The position numbers and the translations under genes are program-made. The notes under the pieces are model-generated. The model saw only the letters and a program-made list of their open reading frames with translations, was not told the origin of the DNA and made no database searches. From the NCBI GenBank assembly GCA_963625655.1, contig CAVFTS010000001.1, positions 1 to 64,000 on the forward strand: a stretch of 64,000 nt of DNA, read 5' to 3'. Source of the DNA: F23-B02 sp963625655 (GTDB lineage Bacteria > Bacillota > Clostridia > Oscillospirales > Oscillospiraceae). Below, piece by piece: positions 26,193 through 34,126 of the stretch (the first letter of the stretch is position 1; each line of letters begins with the position of its first letter).

Positions 26193-27443
26193 GCAATATG
26201 GCATATCGGTGGCGGGAAACGCCTTGAAGGAGCCTGCTTTGTGCAGGGATCGAAGAATGCTGCGCTGCCTATACTTGCCGCATCCGTCTTAACGCCTGCC
26301 GTTACGGAGCTGATAAACGTTCCGAGGCTCAGCGACGTCGATGCGTCTCTGCGCATCCTGCGGCAGCTCGGCTGTGTGGCGGAGCAGCGTGACAATGACG
26401 TATACATAGATTCGAGCACCGTGACCTCGTGCGAGATTCCCAGAGAAATGATGGAGACCATGCGGTCGTCGGTGCTTTTCATGGGGGCGCTTCTTGCACG
26501 CTGCGGCGAGGTGCGTCTGAGCAGACCCGGCGGCTGCAAGCTTGGGGAGCGCCCCGTGGATATGCACCTGTCGGCGCTCGAAGCCTTGGGTGCGGAGGTG
26601 GAGGAGGACGGTTGCACGATAGTGTGCCGTGCAAATCGGCTTTGCGGCAGCGTCATAAATCTGCCGTATCCGAGTGTCGGTGCAACGGAAAACGCAATGA
26701 TAGCCGCCTGCGCCGCCGAAGGTACCACCACGATAACGGGTGCGGCAGGGGAGCCGGAGATCGTCGATCTGCAGGAGTACCTGAGAAAGCTCGGTGCATA
26801 CATAAGCGGAGCCGGAACGTCAAAAATAACGATCTGCGGCTTTTCGGCTGAGCGCCACGTCGGACACCGTGTGATGCCGGACAGAATTGCGGCATCGACT
26901 TTCTTGTGCGCAGCGGCGTCTGCGGGCGGGGATATCGAGCTGCGGGGCGTCGATCCTTCGCAATTTTCCCCGGTAAGGCACTTCCTAAACGCCGCAGGCT
27001 GTGATATAATAAGCGGAAAGCGGAGCGTAAGGCTCACTTCCGACGGGAGGCTCAGCTCTCCCGGCAGAGTCGTTACCGAGCCGTATCCCGGATTTCCGAC
27101 CGACGCACAGCCGCTGCTTATGGCGGCGCTCCTGCGTGCCTCCGGCAAAACGGTGTTCAGCGAAACCGTTTTTGACAAGCGCTTTGCTCATACAGCCGAG
27201 CTTGCACGCTTCGGAGCGGACATAAGCGTAAACGGCAGGGAAGCTCAGATCTGGGGCGTGCGAAGTCTTTTCGGCGCCGTAGCGTCGGCAACCGACCTGC
27301 GAGGCGGCGCCGCAGCCGTAATCGCCGCATTGTCGGCAGAGGGCGAAAGCATGATAATCGACGGCGGACATATAGTCCGAGGCTATGAGAATCTTGACGG
27401 GAGACTGCGTTCTCTCGGCGCCGATATTTACATGGAGATTTGA
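26190..27443 (+). CDS. murA: UDP-GlcNAc 1-carboxyvinyltransferase, paralogue 1
   Basis: About 417 residues with the EPSP-synthase fold. GSKNAALPILAAS holds the conserved Lys-Asn; SRPGGCKLGERPVDMH carries the catalytic cysteine that fosfomycin attacks; PYPGFPTDAQPLL and GYENLDGRLRSLGA close the domain. It makes the first committed step of peptidoglycan synthesis (phosphoenolpyruvate plus UDP-GlcNAc). ATG 26190 has GAGG seven bases upstream. This copy is divergent in several loops compared with the second copy at 59909. It sits between murG and ftsQ. Confidence 0.93.
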   Translation: MAIWHIGGGKRLEGACFVQGSKNAALPILAASVLTPAVTELINVPRLSDVDASLRILRQLGCVAEQRDNDVYIDSSTVTSCEIPREMMETMRSSVLFMGALLARCGEVRLSRPGGCKLGERPVDMHLSALEALGAEVEEDGCTIVCRANRLCGSVINLPYPSVGATENAMIAACAAEGTTTITGAAGEPEIVDLQEYLRKLGAYISGAGTSKITICGFSAERHVGHRVMPDRIAASTFLCAAASAGGDIELRGVDPSQFSPVRHFLNAAGCDIISGKRSVRLTSDGRLSSPGRVVTEPYPGFPTDAQPLLMAALLRASGKTVFSETVFDKRFAHTAELARFGADISVNGREAQIWGVRSLFGAVASATDLRGGAAAVIAALSAEGESMIIDGGHIVRGYENLDGRLRSLGADIYMEI

Positions 27444-27447
27444 ATTT

Positions 27448-28221
27448 ATGAGTGATACCAACAGCTATTACGCGAAGCGTCCGTCGGATGCCGACGCTTC
27501 CGTGAGAAAACGAAAAAGCAACCGACCGCTCACATTTTTCCTTGTCATTGTGGTAATAATACTTGCGATGAGCATGTTCTTCGAGATTTCGGTCATAAAC
27601 GTCGAGGGCAACTCAATTTACAGCGACAAGGAAATAATCGAGGCTTCCGGCATTCAGATCGGAGACAATCTGTTCTTCATAAACCGCATATCTGCCGGAA
27701 GCCGAGTGGTCGTAAAGCTGCCGTATGTCGATTCCGTGAGCATCAGCAGGGGACTGCCGAACGAGTGTACGATAGTCGTCGAGGAAAGCAGAGCTGTTGC
27801 GAGCGTCAATGTTGACGGTACGCTGTGGTCCGTGAGCCAAAGCGGAAAATTCCTCGGCACCGTCGATGCGGACGACCCCTTGCAGCTTGCGGAGATCGAG
27901 GGCATCACCGTTGACAATGCGGCCGTCGGAGAAAACATCTCCGTTCCCGACGGCGAGAAGGACAGGCTTGAGTACCTGCTTCAGATTCTTGAGCAGATAA
28001 AGGGCAGGGGGCTTGAGACTGACATCACGGCGATCGACGTGACCGATCCGCAAAACCCGCAAATTGAGTACCAAAACCGCTTTACGGTGAAGTTCGGAGC
28101 GCAGGACGATACCGAGTACAAGTTCGCAAAGCTGCTCTCGGCGATAGGCAAGCTTACCTCCGACGACTCCGGAACGCTTGACCTTTCGGACTCAAATAAG
28201 GTCGTTTTTAATCCAAATTAA
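27448..28221 (+). CDS. ftsQ: Cell division protein FtsQ/DivIB
   Basis: About 257 residues. A basic N-terminus with RKRKSNR, one membrane segment (LTFFLVIVVIILAMSMFF), then the POTRA domain (ISVINVEGNSIYSDKEIIEASGIQIGDNLFFIN) and the FtsQ beta domain (LPNECTIVVEESRAVASV). It acts outside the membrane with FtsL. ATG 27448 follows GGAG at a long distance; the longer reading from 27385 runs inside murA and is rejected. Typical length for clostridial DivIB. Confidence 0.9.
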   Translation: MSDTNSYYAKRPSDADASVRKRKSNRPLTFFLVIVVIILAMSMFFEISVINVEGNSIYSDKEIIEASGIQIGDNLFFINRISAGSRVVVKLPYVDSVSISRGLPNECTIVVEESRAVASVNVDGTLWSVSQSGKFLGTVDADDPLQLAEIEGITVDNAAVGENISVPDGEKDRLEYLLQILEQIKGRGLETDITAIDVTDPQNPQIEYQNRFTVKFGAQDDTEYKFAKLLSAIGKLTSDDSGTLDLSDSNKVVFNPN

Positions 28222-28264
28222 CATTATATTTAAAACTTTGTTTACATAACAAAGGAAAAATGTA

Positions 28265-28293
28265 TTGACCTGCAAGGAAAATCGTTATAAAAT
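28265..28293 (+). promoter_or_regulatory. Probable sigma-A promoter of ftsZ
   Basis: TTGACC (28265-28270), 17-base spacer, TAAAAT (28288-28293), about 70 bases before the ATG. It suggests ftsZ can be expressed apart from the upstream cluster. Confidence 0.7.
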
Positions 28294-28363
28294 GTATCAT
28301 ACCGCAAAATATGACAATGGCAGGTGCCATCTTCTTTAAATAAAAAATACTGGAGGAACTAAA

Positions 28364-29497
28364 ATGGATTTCAAAGCCGATCTTGGCCCCGAAAATGTGG
28401 TTACTATAAAAGTCGTCGGTATCGGCGGCGCAGGCAACAATGTTGTCAACAGAATGGTTAAGAGCGGAACTCAGGGCGTTGAGTTTATCGCTGTCAACAC
28501 CGATAAGCAGGCTCTTGCCGTTTCCAACGCCGATCAGAAGATTCAGATCGGCGAAAAGCTGACCCACGGTCAGGGCGCAGGCTCCGATCCCGAAATCGGC
28601 AAGAAGAGCGCAGAGGAAAGCCGCAACAACATCGCCAAGGCGATGGAGGATGCGGACATGGTGTTCATCACCGCCGGTATGGGCGGCGGTACCGGCACCG
28701 GCGCTGCTCCCACCGTTGCAGACATTGCTCGTGAAGCTGGCATCCTCACCGTCGGCGTAGTGACCAAGCCCTTCAAGTTTGAAGGCAAGCGCCGCATGGA
28801 TCAGGCAAATGCGGGTATCAAGGAAATGCTCGGCAGGGTCGACTCTCTCCTTATCATACCCAACGACCGTCTGAAGTACGCCACCGACCAGAAGGTCACA
28901 CTTGCAAACGCATTCGAGATCGCCGACGACGTTCTGCGTCAGGCAGTCACCAGCATCTCCGACCTTATAAAGAACACCGGCTTCATTAACCTCGACTTTG
29001 CGGACGTCACCTGCATCATGAAGAACGCAGGCTTCGCTCACATGGGTGTCGGCCGTGCGGCAGGCAAGGGTAAGGCTGAGGACGCTGCCCGCATGGCAGT
29101 TGCAAGCCCGCTTATGGAGACCTCCATCAACGGCGCACACGGTGTGCTGATCAACATCACCGGCTCCGAGGATATGGGTCTTGAGGACGTTGAAGCGGCA
29201 GCAAACCTCGTTCAGGAGGCAGCTCACCCCGATGCAAACATCATCTTCGGCGCCACCTTCGATGAGTCCATGCAGGACGAGATCAGGGTCACCGTCATTG
29301 CCACGGGCTTTGAGGAAGCTCCCGCAAACAGCACTCCGGCTCCCGCACAGGTAAAGTCTGAGCCTGTCCGTGAAAGACCCCAGGGCCTTTACACCGCAGC
29401 TGCAGAGAAGGCGGAGAAGAAGGAAGCACCCGCTCCCGCAGCAAGCGGTGAGGAGGATCCCTTCGACAGCATCTTCAAAATATTCAACACCAAGTAA
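28364..29497 (+). CDS. ftsZ: Cell division GTPase FtsZ
   Basis: 377 residues. GIGGAGNNVVNRM near the start, the tubulin signature GGGTGTGAAP (about 107-116), NDRLK, and a C-terminal tail after an Ala/Pro-rich linker ending in DPFDSIFKIFN, the likely SepF/FtsA-binding peptide. It forms the Z ring that organises septation. TGGAGGA precedes the ATG and a promoter lies at 28265. Codon use is more biased than in its neighbours, fitting high expression. Two hairpin terminators follow. Confidence 0.99.
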   Translation: MDFKADLGPENVVTIKVVGIGGAGNNVVNRMVKSGTQGVEFIAVNTDKQALAVSNADQKIQIGEKLTHGQGAGSDPEIGKKSAEESRNNIAKAMEDADMVFITAGMGGGTGTGAAPTVADIAREAGILTVGVVTKPFKFEGKRRMDQANAGIKEMLGRVDSLLIIPNDRLKYATDQKVTLANAFEIADDVLRQAVTSISDLIKNTGFINLDFADVTCIMKNAGFAHMGVGRAAGKGKAEDAARMAVASPLMETSINGAHGVLINITGSEDMGLEDVEAAANLVQEAAHPDANIIFGATFDESMQDEIRVTVIATGFEEAPANSTPAPAQVKSEPVRERPQGLYTAAAEKAEKKEAPAPAASGEEDPFDSIFKIFNTK

Positions 29498-29501
29498 GCT
29501 T

Positions 29502-29534
29502 AAAAGCTGCACAGCAATCGCTGCGCAGCTTTTT
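29502..29534 (+). terminator. First terminator after ftsZ
   Basis: AAAAGCTGC-x-CAGC pairs with GCTG-x-GCAGCTTTT around AATC, followed by a T run. It starts 5 bases after the ftsZ stop. Confidence 0.85.
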
Positions 29535-29551
29535 CAGCGGTACAGAGAACG

Positions 29552-29578
29552 ACGGCGGCACGATGTGCCGCCGTTTTT
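29552..29578 (+). terminator. Second terminator between ftsZ and the CsoR gene
   Basis: ACGGCGGCAC (29552-29561) pairs with GTGCCGCCGT (29565-29574) around a 3-base loop, then TTTT. The T run serves the plus strand, so it backs up the first ftsZ terminator. Confidence 0.75.
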
Positions 29579-29583
29579 CGGTA

Positions 29584-29973
29584 TCAGTTAATGTATTTAT
29601 CAATCGCCGCATTAAGCTCGTTTATCCGTTCCGCTTCGCCGGATTCGACCGCATCGGTTATGCAATGCTCAAGGTGATCCTTGAGTATGACCTTCGCCGT
29701 GCTGTTGAGCGCAGACCTTACCGCCGCAAGCTGAATAAGAACGTCGGTGCAGTCACGACCGCTCTCGACCATGCGCTTAACGGATTCCAAATGCCCGATC
29801 GCTCTCGAAAGACGGTTCACGACCGCCTTGCTGCTTTCATGGCTGTGCGGATGGTTGTGGTGCGGATGCTCGTGTGCCTCGTGATCCTGAATGTCGGAAG
29901 CGGGCTTATGCTCGTGACAGTGGATGATCCCGTCGCCGTGATCGTGGTAAAACAGATCATCGGGTGTGTGCAT
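29584..29973 (-). CDS. CsoR/RcnR-family metal-sensing repressor with a histidine-rich N-terminus
   Basis: 129 residues. The C-terminal 85 residues match CsoR/RcnR (DUF156): RLSRAIGHLESVKRMVESGRDCTDVLIQLAAVRSALN, then KDHLEHC. The Cys in RDC and the His-x3-Cys in HLEHC are the copper ligand set W-X-Y of CsoR. The first 45 residues hold over a dozen histidines (HDHGDGIIHCHEH, HEHPHHNHPHSHE), possibly a metal buffer or second sensor site. No transporter gene adjoins. GAGGGGG precedes the ATG. Cu(I) is the best guess for the inducer, Ni(II) is possible. Confidence 0.9.
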   Translation of the reverse strand: MHTPDDLFYHDHGDGIIHCHEHKPASDIQDHEAHEHPHHNHPHSHESSKAVVNRLSRAIGHLESVKRMVESGRDCTDVLIQLAAVRSALNSTAKVILKDHLEHCITDAVESGEAERINELNAAIDKYIN

Positions 29974-30001
29974 TACTTTTCCCCCTCAAAAGTTTTAAAC
30001 C

Positions 30002-30030
30002 ATTGTATCTCCGTGTGCGTATTTTTGCAA
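30002..30030 (-). promoter_or_regulatory. Probable sigma-A promoter of the CsoR-family gene
   Basis: On the minus strand TTGCAA (30025-30030), 17-base spacer, TACAAT (30002-30007), about 30 bases before the ATG. It lies in the divergent gap to sigK. Confidence 0.65.
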
Positions 30031-30090
30031 GAATAACTTAAAGAATCGGGACATACAGCGCCGGAATAGGCTGATACGGAGGTGATGAAT

Positions 30091-30789
30091 GTGCTGGAAT
30101 CCGCACTTTTGCTTCTGATAGGCGGAACGCTTTTGATGCTGCGTCTTTCGCCGAACGGCTCGTTTCCGAACCCACTGCCCGCCGAGGAGGAACGTAAGTG
30201 CCTCGAAAGATGGGCAAAGGGAGATGTTCAGGCACGAAATACGCTTGTTGAGCATAATATGCGGCTTGTGAGCCACATTATCAAAAAGTATTATACACAG
30301 GGTGAGGACATGGACGATCTGATTTCAATCGGAACGATAGGACTTATAAAGGGAATAAATACATACAGACCCGAAAAAGGCGTGCGCCTTGCGACATATG
30401 CGAGCCGCTGCTGTGAAAACGAGATACTGATGTACTTCAGAAGCAGGAAAAAGACGTCGGGTGACGTGAGTCTGTCCGACGCACTCGACACCGACAGCGA
30501 GGGGAACAGCCTGTCGCTCATGGACGTTATCGCACAGGACGACGAGCTTTGCGACACGATAGGGACTTATGAGATATGCCGGAAGCTGCGAAGCTATGTC
30601 GATACGGTGCTGACGGAGCGTGAAGCGGCGGTCATAAAAATGCGCTATGGGCTTGAAAACGCATTACCGAAAACGCAGAAGGAAACGGCGGAAAAGTGCG
30701 GGATAAGCAGATCGTATGTGTCGAGGATAGAAAAGCGTGCGCTTTTGAAGCTGAGAGAGGTGCTGGGGGAGGATTCCTGTCCGTATTAA
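30091..30789 (+). CDS. sigK: Sporulation sigma factor SigK precursor
   Basis: About 232 residues. It closely follows Bacillus pro-SigK: a hydrophobic pro-sequence (LESALLLLIGGTLLMLRL), then FPNPLPAEEERKCLERWAKGDVQARNTLVEHNMRLVSHIIKKYY, EDLISIGTIGLIKGI-like region 2 and the end SRSYVSRIEKRALLKLREVLG. It drives late mother-cell genes in sporulation. The gene is intact, with no skin-like insertion. GTG 30091 (eight bases after GGAGG) is preferred to ATG 30085 (two bases after). Processing would need SpoIVFB, not in this window; a bofA gene is at 45530. Confidence 0.95.
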   Translation: MLESALLLLIGGTLLMLRLSPNGSFPNPLPAEEERKCLERWAKGDVQARNTLVEHNMRLVSHIIKKYYTQGEDMDDLISIGTIGLIKGINTYRPEKGVRLATYASRCCENEILMYFRSRKKTSGDVSLSDALDTDSEGNSLSLMDVIAQDDELCDTIGTYEICRKLRSYVDTVLTEREAAVIKMRYGLENALPKTQKETAEKCGISRSYVSRIEKRALLKLREVLGEDSCPY

Positions 30790-30797
30790 AGCAGGCC

Positions 30798-30830
30798 GCA
30801 TATCCGGCAGCAGTCTGCCGCCGGATATGC
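30798..30830 (+). terminator. Hairpin after sigK
   Basis: GCATATCCGG (30798-30807) pairs with CCGGATATGC (30821-30830), with inner CAG/CTG pairing. It lacks a T tract, so termination would be imperfect. Confidence 0.5.
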
Positions 30831-30867
30831 AAAACCCTAAAAAATTGCGGCAAATACGGCATTTCTA

Positions 30868-30896
30868 TTGCCTCGGGTGTGAGTTTTTGGTATAAT
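30868..30896 (+). promoter_or_regulatory. Probable sigma-A promoter of the carboxypeptidase gene
   Basis: TTGCCT (30868-30873), 17-base spacer, perfect TATAAT (30891-30896), 41 bases before the ATG. Confidence 0.75.
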
Positions 30897-30937
30897 ACAT
30901 TAATAAGCATCCGATCAAAGGAAACAGAGGAGATCCA

Positions 30938-31732
30938 ATGCGAATAAAAAAGACGGTTTGGATATTTGCCATGCTCATGCTTACGGCAATTCTTGTTCTG
31001 ATAGTCAACTCCCGCATACAGCTCACGGGGGAGGTCATATTCGGCGGCAGCGACGATGTCTTTATCAAGACCGATAACCTTAAAAAGCCGCTGGATGACT
31101 ACCAAAAGCCCGACGATACAAATAAGATAGTTGCGCCGGAGGGGCTTGACTATCCCAATATCGACATATCGAAGTGGCAGTATATACTCGTAAACGACGA
31201 AAACTCCATCAGCACCTATACGCCGGAAACGATGGAGGCGGGCAGTACGGGACTCAGAATGGACGAAAGAGCGGTCTCGTCGCTTGAAAAGCTGCTTGAT
31301 GCGGCAAAGGATGCGGGCTATACGCCATACGTCGGCACGGCTTATGTTTCGTATTCGCAGCAGCAGAAGCAGTTCAACGCCAAGGCGACGGAGCTTTCGG
31401 AGGATGCCGACTATTCCTACGACGAGGCGGTCGAGCTTGCACGGGAGATCGTGGCGTATCCGGGCTGCAGCGAGCATCAGACGGGGCTTGCGGTCGATAT
31501 ATTTGACCAAAAGTACAGTGTTTACGATTACTCCAAGATGAACGCCGAGTTTTACAAATGGCTCGACGCAAATTGTGCCGAGTACGGATTTATAAAGCGC
31601 TATCCGTCGGATAAGGCGGAGCTCACCGGCTGGGACGAGCCGTGGCACTATCGCTATGTCGGTAAGGAAGCGGCAAAATTTATCATGGAAAACGACCTGT
31701 GCTTTGAAGAATTCTGCGCATATTACCGCTGA
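30938..31732 (+). CDS. VanY-type D-alanyl-D-alanine carboxypeptidase (peptidase M15B)
   Basis: 264 residues. An N-terminal membrane segment (VWIFAMLMLTAILVLIV), then the M15B catalytic part: SEHQTGLAVDIF supplies the zinc ligands His and Asp, and DEPWHYRYVG the catalytic Glu and third ligand His. It should trim D-alanine from peptidoglycan stem peptides outside the cell. The motif normally read as YRSY is AYVSY here, so the usual substrate-binding arginine appears replaced by valine. GAGGAG lies before the ATG. Confidence 0.9.
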   Translation: MRIKKTVWIFAMLMLTAILVLIVNSRIQLTGEVIFGGSDDVFIKTDNLKKPLDDYQKPDDTNKIVAPEGLDYPNIDISKWQYILVNDENSISTYTPETMEAGSTGLRMDERAVSSLEKLLDAAKDAGYTPYVGTAYVSYSQQQKQFNAKATELSEDADYSYDEAVELAREIVAYPGCSEHQTGLAVDIFDQKYSVYDYSKMNAEFYKWLDANCAEYGFIKRYPSDKAELTGWDEPWHYRYVGKEAAKFIMENDLCFEEFCAYYR

Positions 31733-31750
31733 GCTGTGAGAGGGATAAAG

Positions 31751-32350
31751 ATGGAGAGATGTACAATATGCGGGACGGAGAGCAAAGAAAACATTTGCCC
31801 CGTTTGCGGCAACGAGCGCACGGCGGATGCCGTTAGGCACGGCACCTTTGCGCCTTTGCCCAAAGCCGCCGCAGACATTAGAAATGACTGCATTGCAAAA
31901 TACAAGGCTCGACTCGCAGTCGAAAATAAGGCTAACTCTGAGCATAAGCCGACCTTTTCTTATCAAAAGTATGCTCAAGAAGCGATTAAACAACAGCAGG
32001 AAGAAGCGGAGGAACGTGCGAAAAAGGCTGAAGCGGAGCTCCATAAAGAACATGAAGAGTTGAAGCGACAGCTTGAGGAGACTGCGCAAGCAAATAAACA
32101 GCAAACGGCGCCTAAATTTCAAATTGATGAAGCGATCAAGCAAGAGCCTTCACCGGAGACTCCGCCAAAGCAAAAAGCGAAAACGGGCAGGTGGCTCACA
32201 ATGCTTGAACTTGCTGTTATAATTTTAGGTGCGCTGGGCTTCGTTGTAATATTAGTCTCGTATATTTTACCGCTTCCCTTTGCGGTCCAAATGATAGCTG
32301 CTGTCTTTTTGATTGTGTCACTTGTAATTCTCATAAAAGATAACAAATAG
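31751..32350 (+). CDS. Zinc-ribbon protein with coiled coil and C-terminal membrane segments
   Basis: About 199 residues. N-terminal zinc ribbon (CTICGTESKENICPVCG), then a charged coiled coil (about 70-125, many Glu/Lys/Gln), and two hydrophobic segments at the C-terminus (LELAVIILGALGFVVILVSYILPLP and MIAAVFLIVSLVILI). The soluble part should face the cytoplasm. It is unknown to me. GAGAGGG precedes the ATG and the gene begins 19 bases after the carboxypeptidase gene, probably in the same transcript. Confidence 0.75.
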   Translation: MERCTICGTESKENICPVCGNERTADAVRHGTFAPLPKAAADIRNDCIAKYKARLAVENKANSEHKPTFSYQKYAQEAIKQQQEEAEERAKKAEAELHKEHEELKRQLEETAQANKQQTAPKFQIDEAIKQEPSPETPPKQKAKTGRWLTMLELAVIILGALGFVVILVSYILPLPFAVQMIAAVFLIVSLVILIKDNK

Positions 32351-32406
32351 AAAAGAAATACATTATTGTTGAACCGCCCTTGCGAGAATGAATATTGATT
32401 TTCAAA

Positions 32407-32439
32407 TTTGTACCCGAAACGGGCTGTTTCGGGTACAAA
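32407..32439. repeat. Inverted repeat upstream of the rimP leader
   Basis: TTTGTACCCGAAAC (32407-32420) and GTTTCGGGTACAAA (32426-32439) are perfect 14-bp arms with a 5-base loop. It is followed by A, not T, on the plus strand, so it is not a standard terminator there. Confidence 0.6.
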
Positions 32440-32501
32440 AAATGCTTGCATTGTGGGCGGAACGGTGTTATTATACTAATGTAAGTAAGTTAGGTTAGCT
32501 C

Positions 32502-32528
32502 AGAGTGGGTCTTCGCCCACTCTTTTTG
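32502..32528 (+). terminator. Terminator in the leader of the rimP-nusA operon
   Basis: AGAGTGGG (32502-32509) pairs with CCCACTCT (32516-32523) around TCTTCG, followed by TTTTT. It lies 54 bases before the rimP start. A TATTAT hexamer (32469-32474) 17 bases after TTGCAT (32446-32451) may be the promoter, making this an attenuator; otherwise it ends upstream transcription. Confidence 0.7.
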
Positions 32529-32581
32529 TTGGTCTGATGCCGCTTACATTCCTATTACGACTATTCTGATTGGAGATCTAT

Positions 32582-33025
32582 ATGAGCAGAGTGACCGATG
32601 CGGTGGAGGCTCTCGCAAGACCTATCGTCGAAGAAGAGGGCTGCTCACTTTGGGCGGTGGAATACGTACGTGAAGCGGGAACGTGGTTCCTCCGTGTGTT
32701 TATCGACAAGGACGGCGGTGTTGATATCGCAGACTGCGAGCGCATAAGCCGTAGACTTGACCCCGTGCTTGACGAAGCCGACCCCATTCCCGACAGTTAT
32801 GTATTTGAAGTCGGCTCGGCAGGGATCGAGCGTGAGCTTAAACGTCCCTCCGACTTTGAGCGGTTTATCGGAGCCGAGGTCGAGCTTAAGCTTTACCAGC
32901 CCGTAAACGGCAGAAAGTCCGTCGTCGGAAAGCTCATGGGCTACGATAACGGCGATGTGACCGTCGGTGACGTGACGTACAAAAAGCAGCAGATCGCACA
33001 GGTCAGGCTGCATCCTTCAATATGA
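32582..33025 (+). CDS. rimP: Ribosome maturation factor RimP
   Basis: 147 residues. RimP features: LARPIVEEEGCSLWAVEYVREAGTWFLRVFIDKDGGVDIADCERISRRLDPVLDE, then YVFEVGSAGIERELKRPSDFERFIG, with the C-terminal SH3-like domain. It assists assembly of the 30S subunit. TGGAGAT precedes ATG 32582. First gene of the translation operon with nusA, rnpM, ylxQ, infB, rbfA, nrnA, truB and ribF. Confidence 0.96.
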   Translation: MSRVTDAVEALARPIVEEEGCSLWAVEYVREAGTWFLRVFIDKDGGVDIADCERISRRLDPVLDEADPIPDSYVFEVGSAGIERELKRPSDFERFIGAEVELKLYQPVNGRKSVVGKLMGYDNGDVTVGDVTYKKQQIAQVRLHPSI

Positions 33026-33053
33026 TACGATTTTTAACTAAAGGGGTAAGACA

Positions 33054-34109
33054 ATGAACGCTGAATTCTTTTCCGCAATCGAAGACCTTGAAAAAGAAAA
33101 GGGAATTCCCAGAGACTATATGTACGACAAGATCCGTCAGGCGATGCTGGCGGCTTTTCGCAAGGACAATCCCGAATGTGCCGATAACGTTGAGATTCTC
33201 CTTGACGAGGACAGAAAGCGCATAGAAATGTACGTCAACAAGACCGCCGTGGAGCAGGTCGAGGACCCCGCCCTTGAGATCGACATCGAGGCGGCAAAGA
33301 AGGTCAGCAAGCGTGCTAAGCTCGGCGACACGATAAAGGTTCCCGTGGAGACGAAGAAGTTCGGCAGAATTGCGGCCCAGGCTGCAAAGCAGGTCATCAT
33401 TCAGGGCATCCGTGAGGCGGAGAGAGGCATCGTGTACCAGGAGTTCACCTCCAAGGAGCATGAGATACTCACCGGCGTGGTCTCCCGTATCGAGCCGAGA
33501 ACGGGCAGTGTTTCCATCAGAATCAGCTCCAACAGTGAGTATACCGAGGCGATGCTTGCTCCCAACGAGCGCATCAAGACCGAGGTGCTTACCGAGGGCG
33601 ACCGCATCAAGGTCTACGTCGTCGAGGTCAGAAACTCGACCAAGGGGCCGCAGGTGCTGATAAGCCGCACCCATCCCGGACTTGTGAAGCGTCTCTTTGA
33701 GCTTGAGGTTCCCGAAATATTCGACGGCACCGTCGAGATAAAGTCCATTGCCCGTGAAGCGGGCAGCCGCACCAAGATGGCGGTCCTCTCCGCCGATCCC
33801 GACGTCGATCCCATCGGCGCCTGCGTCGGCCCCAAGGGCGGCAGAGTTGCGGGTATCGTAAACGAGCTGGGCGGCGAAAAGATCGACATTGTGAAGTACA
33901 GTGACGCTCCCGAAGAGTATATTGCTGCGGCACTCGCTCCCGCAGAGGTCGTTTCCGTCACCATGTTTGAGGACGGAAAGAGCTGCCGTGTCGTTGTTCC
34001 CGACAATCAGCTTTCGCTCGCCATCGGCAAGGAGGGTCAGAACGCAAGACTCGCCGCAAAGCTTACGGGCTTTAAGATAGACATCAGACCCGAATCCGAA
34101 GTTCAGTAA
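33054..34109 (+). CDS. nusA: Transcription elongation/termination factor NusA
   Basis: 351 residues. The N-terminal polymerase-binding domain (1-120) contains KFGRIAAQAAKQVIIQGIREAER; an S1 domain (about 130-200) has RTGSVSIRI; two KH domains follow with GACVGPKGGRVAGIV and IGKEGQNARLAAKLTGFKIDI. There is no acidic C-terminal extension, as usual in Firmicutes. It modulates pausing and intrinsic termination, and could act on the terminator in its own operon leader. AAAGGGG stands before the ATG. Confidence 0.97.
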   Translation: MNAEFFSAIEDLEKEKGIPRDYMYDKIRQAMLAAFRKDNPECADNVEILLDEDRKRIEMYVNKTAVEQVEDPALEIDIEAAKKVSKRAKLGDTIKVPVETKKFGRIAAQAAKQVIIQGIREAERGIVYQEFTSKEHEILTGVVSRIEPRTGSVSIRISSNSEYTEAMLAPNERIKTEVLTEGDRIKVYVVEVRNSTKGPQVLISRTHPGLVKRLFELEVPEIFDGTVEIKSIAREAGSRTKMAVLSADPDVDPIGACVGPKGGRVAGIVNELGGEKIDIVKYSDAPEEYIAAALAPAEVVSVTMFEDGKSCRVVVPDNQLSLAIGKEGQNARLAAKLTGFKIDIRPESEVQ

Positions 34110-34126
34110 GAGGGGAGGCAGCCGGG

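Noticed and set aside
32407..32439. Intrinsic terminator at the 14-bp inverted repeat before rimP
   Set aside because: The arm is followed by A rather than T on the plus strand, so it is listed only as an inverted repeat.
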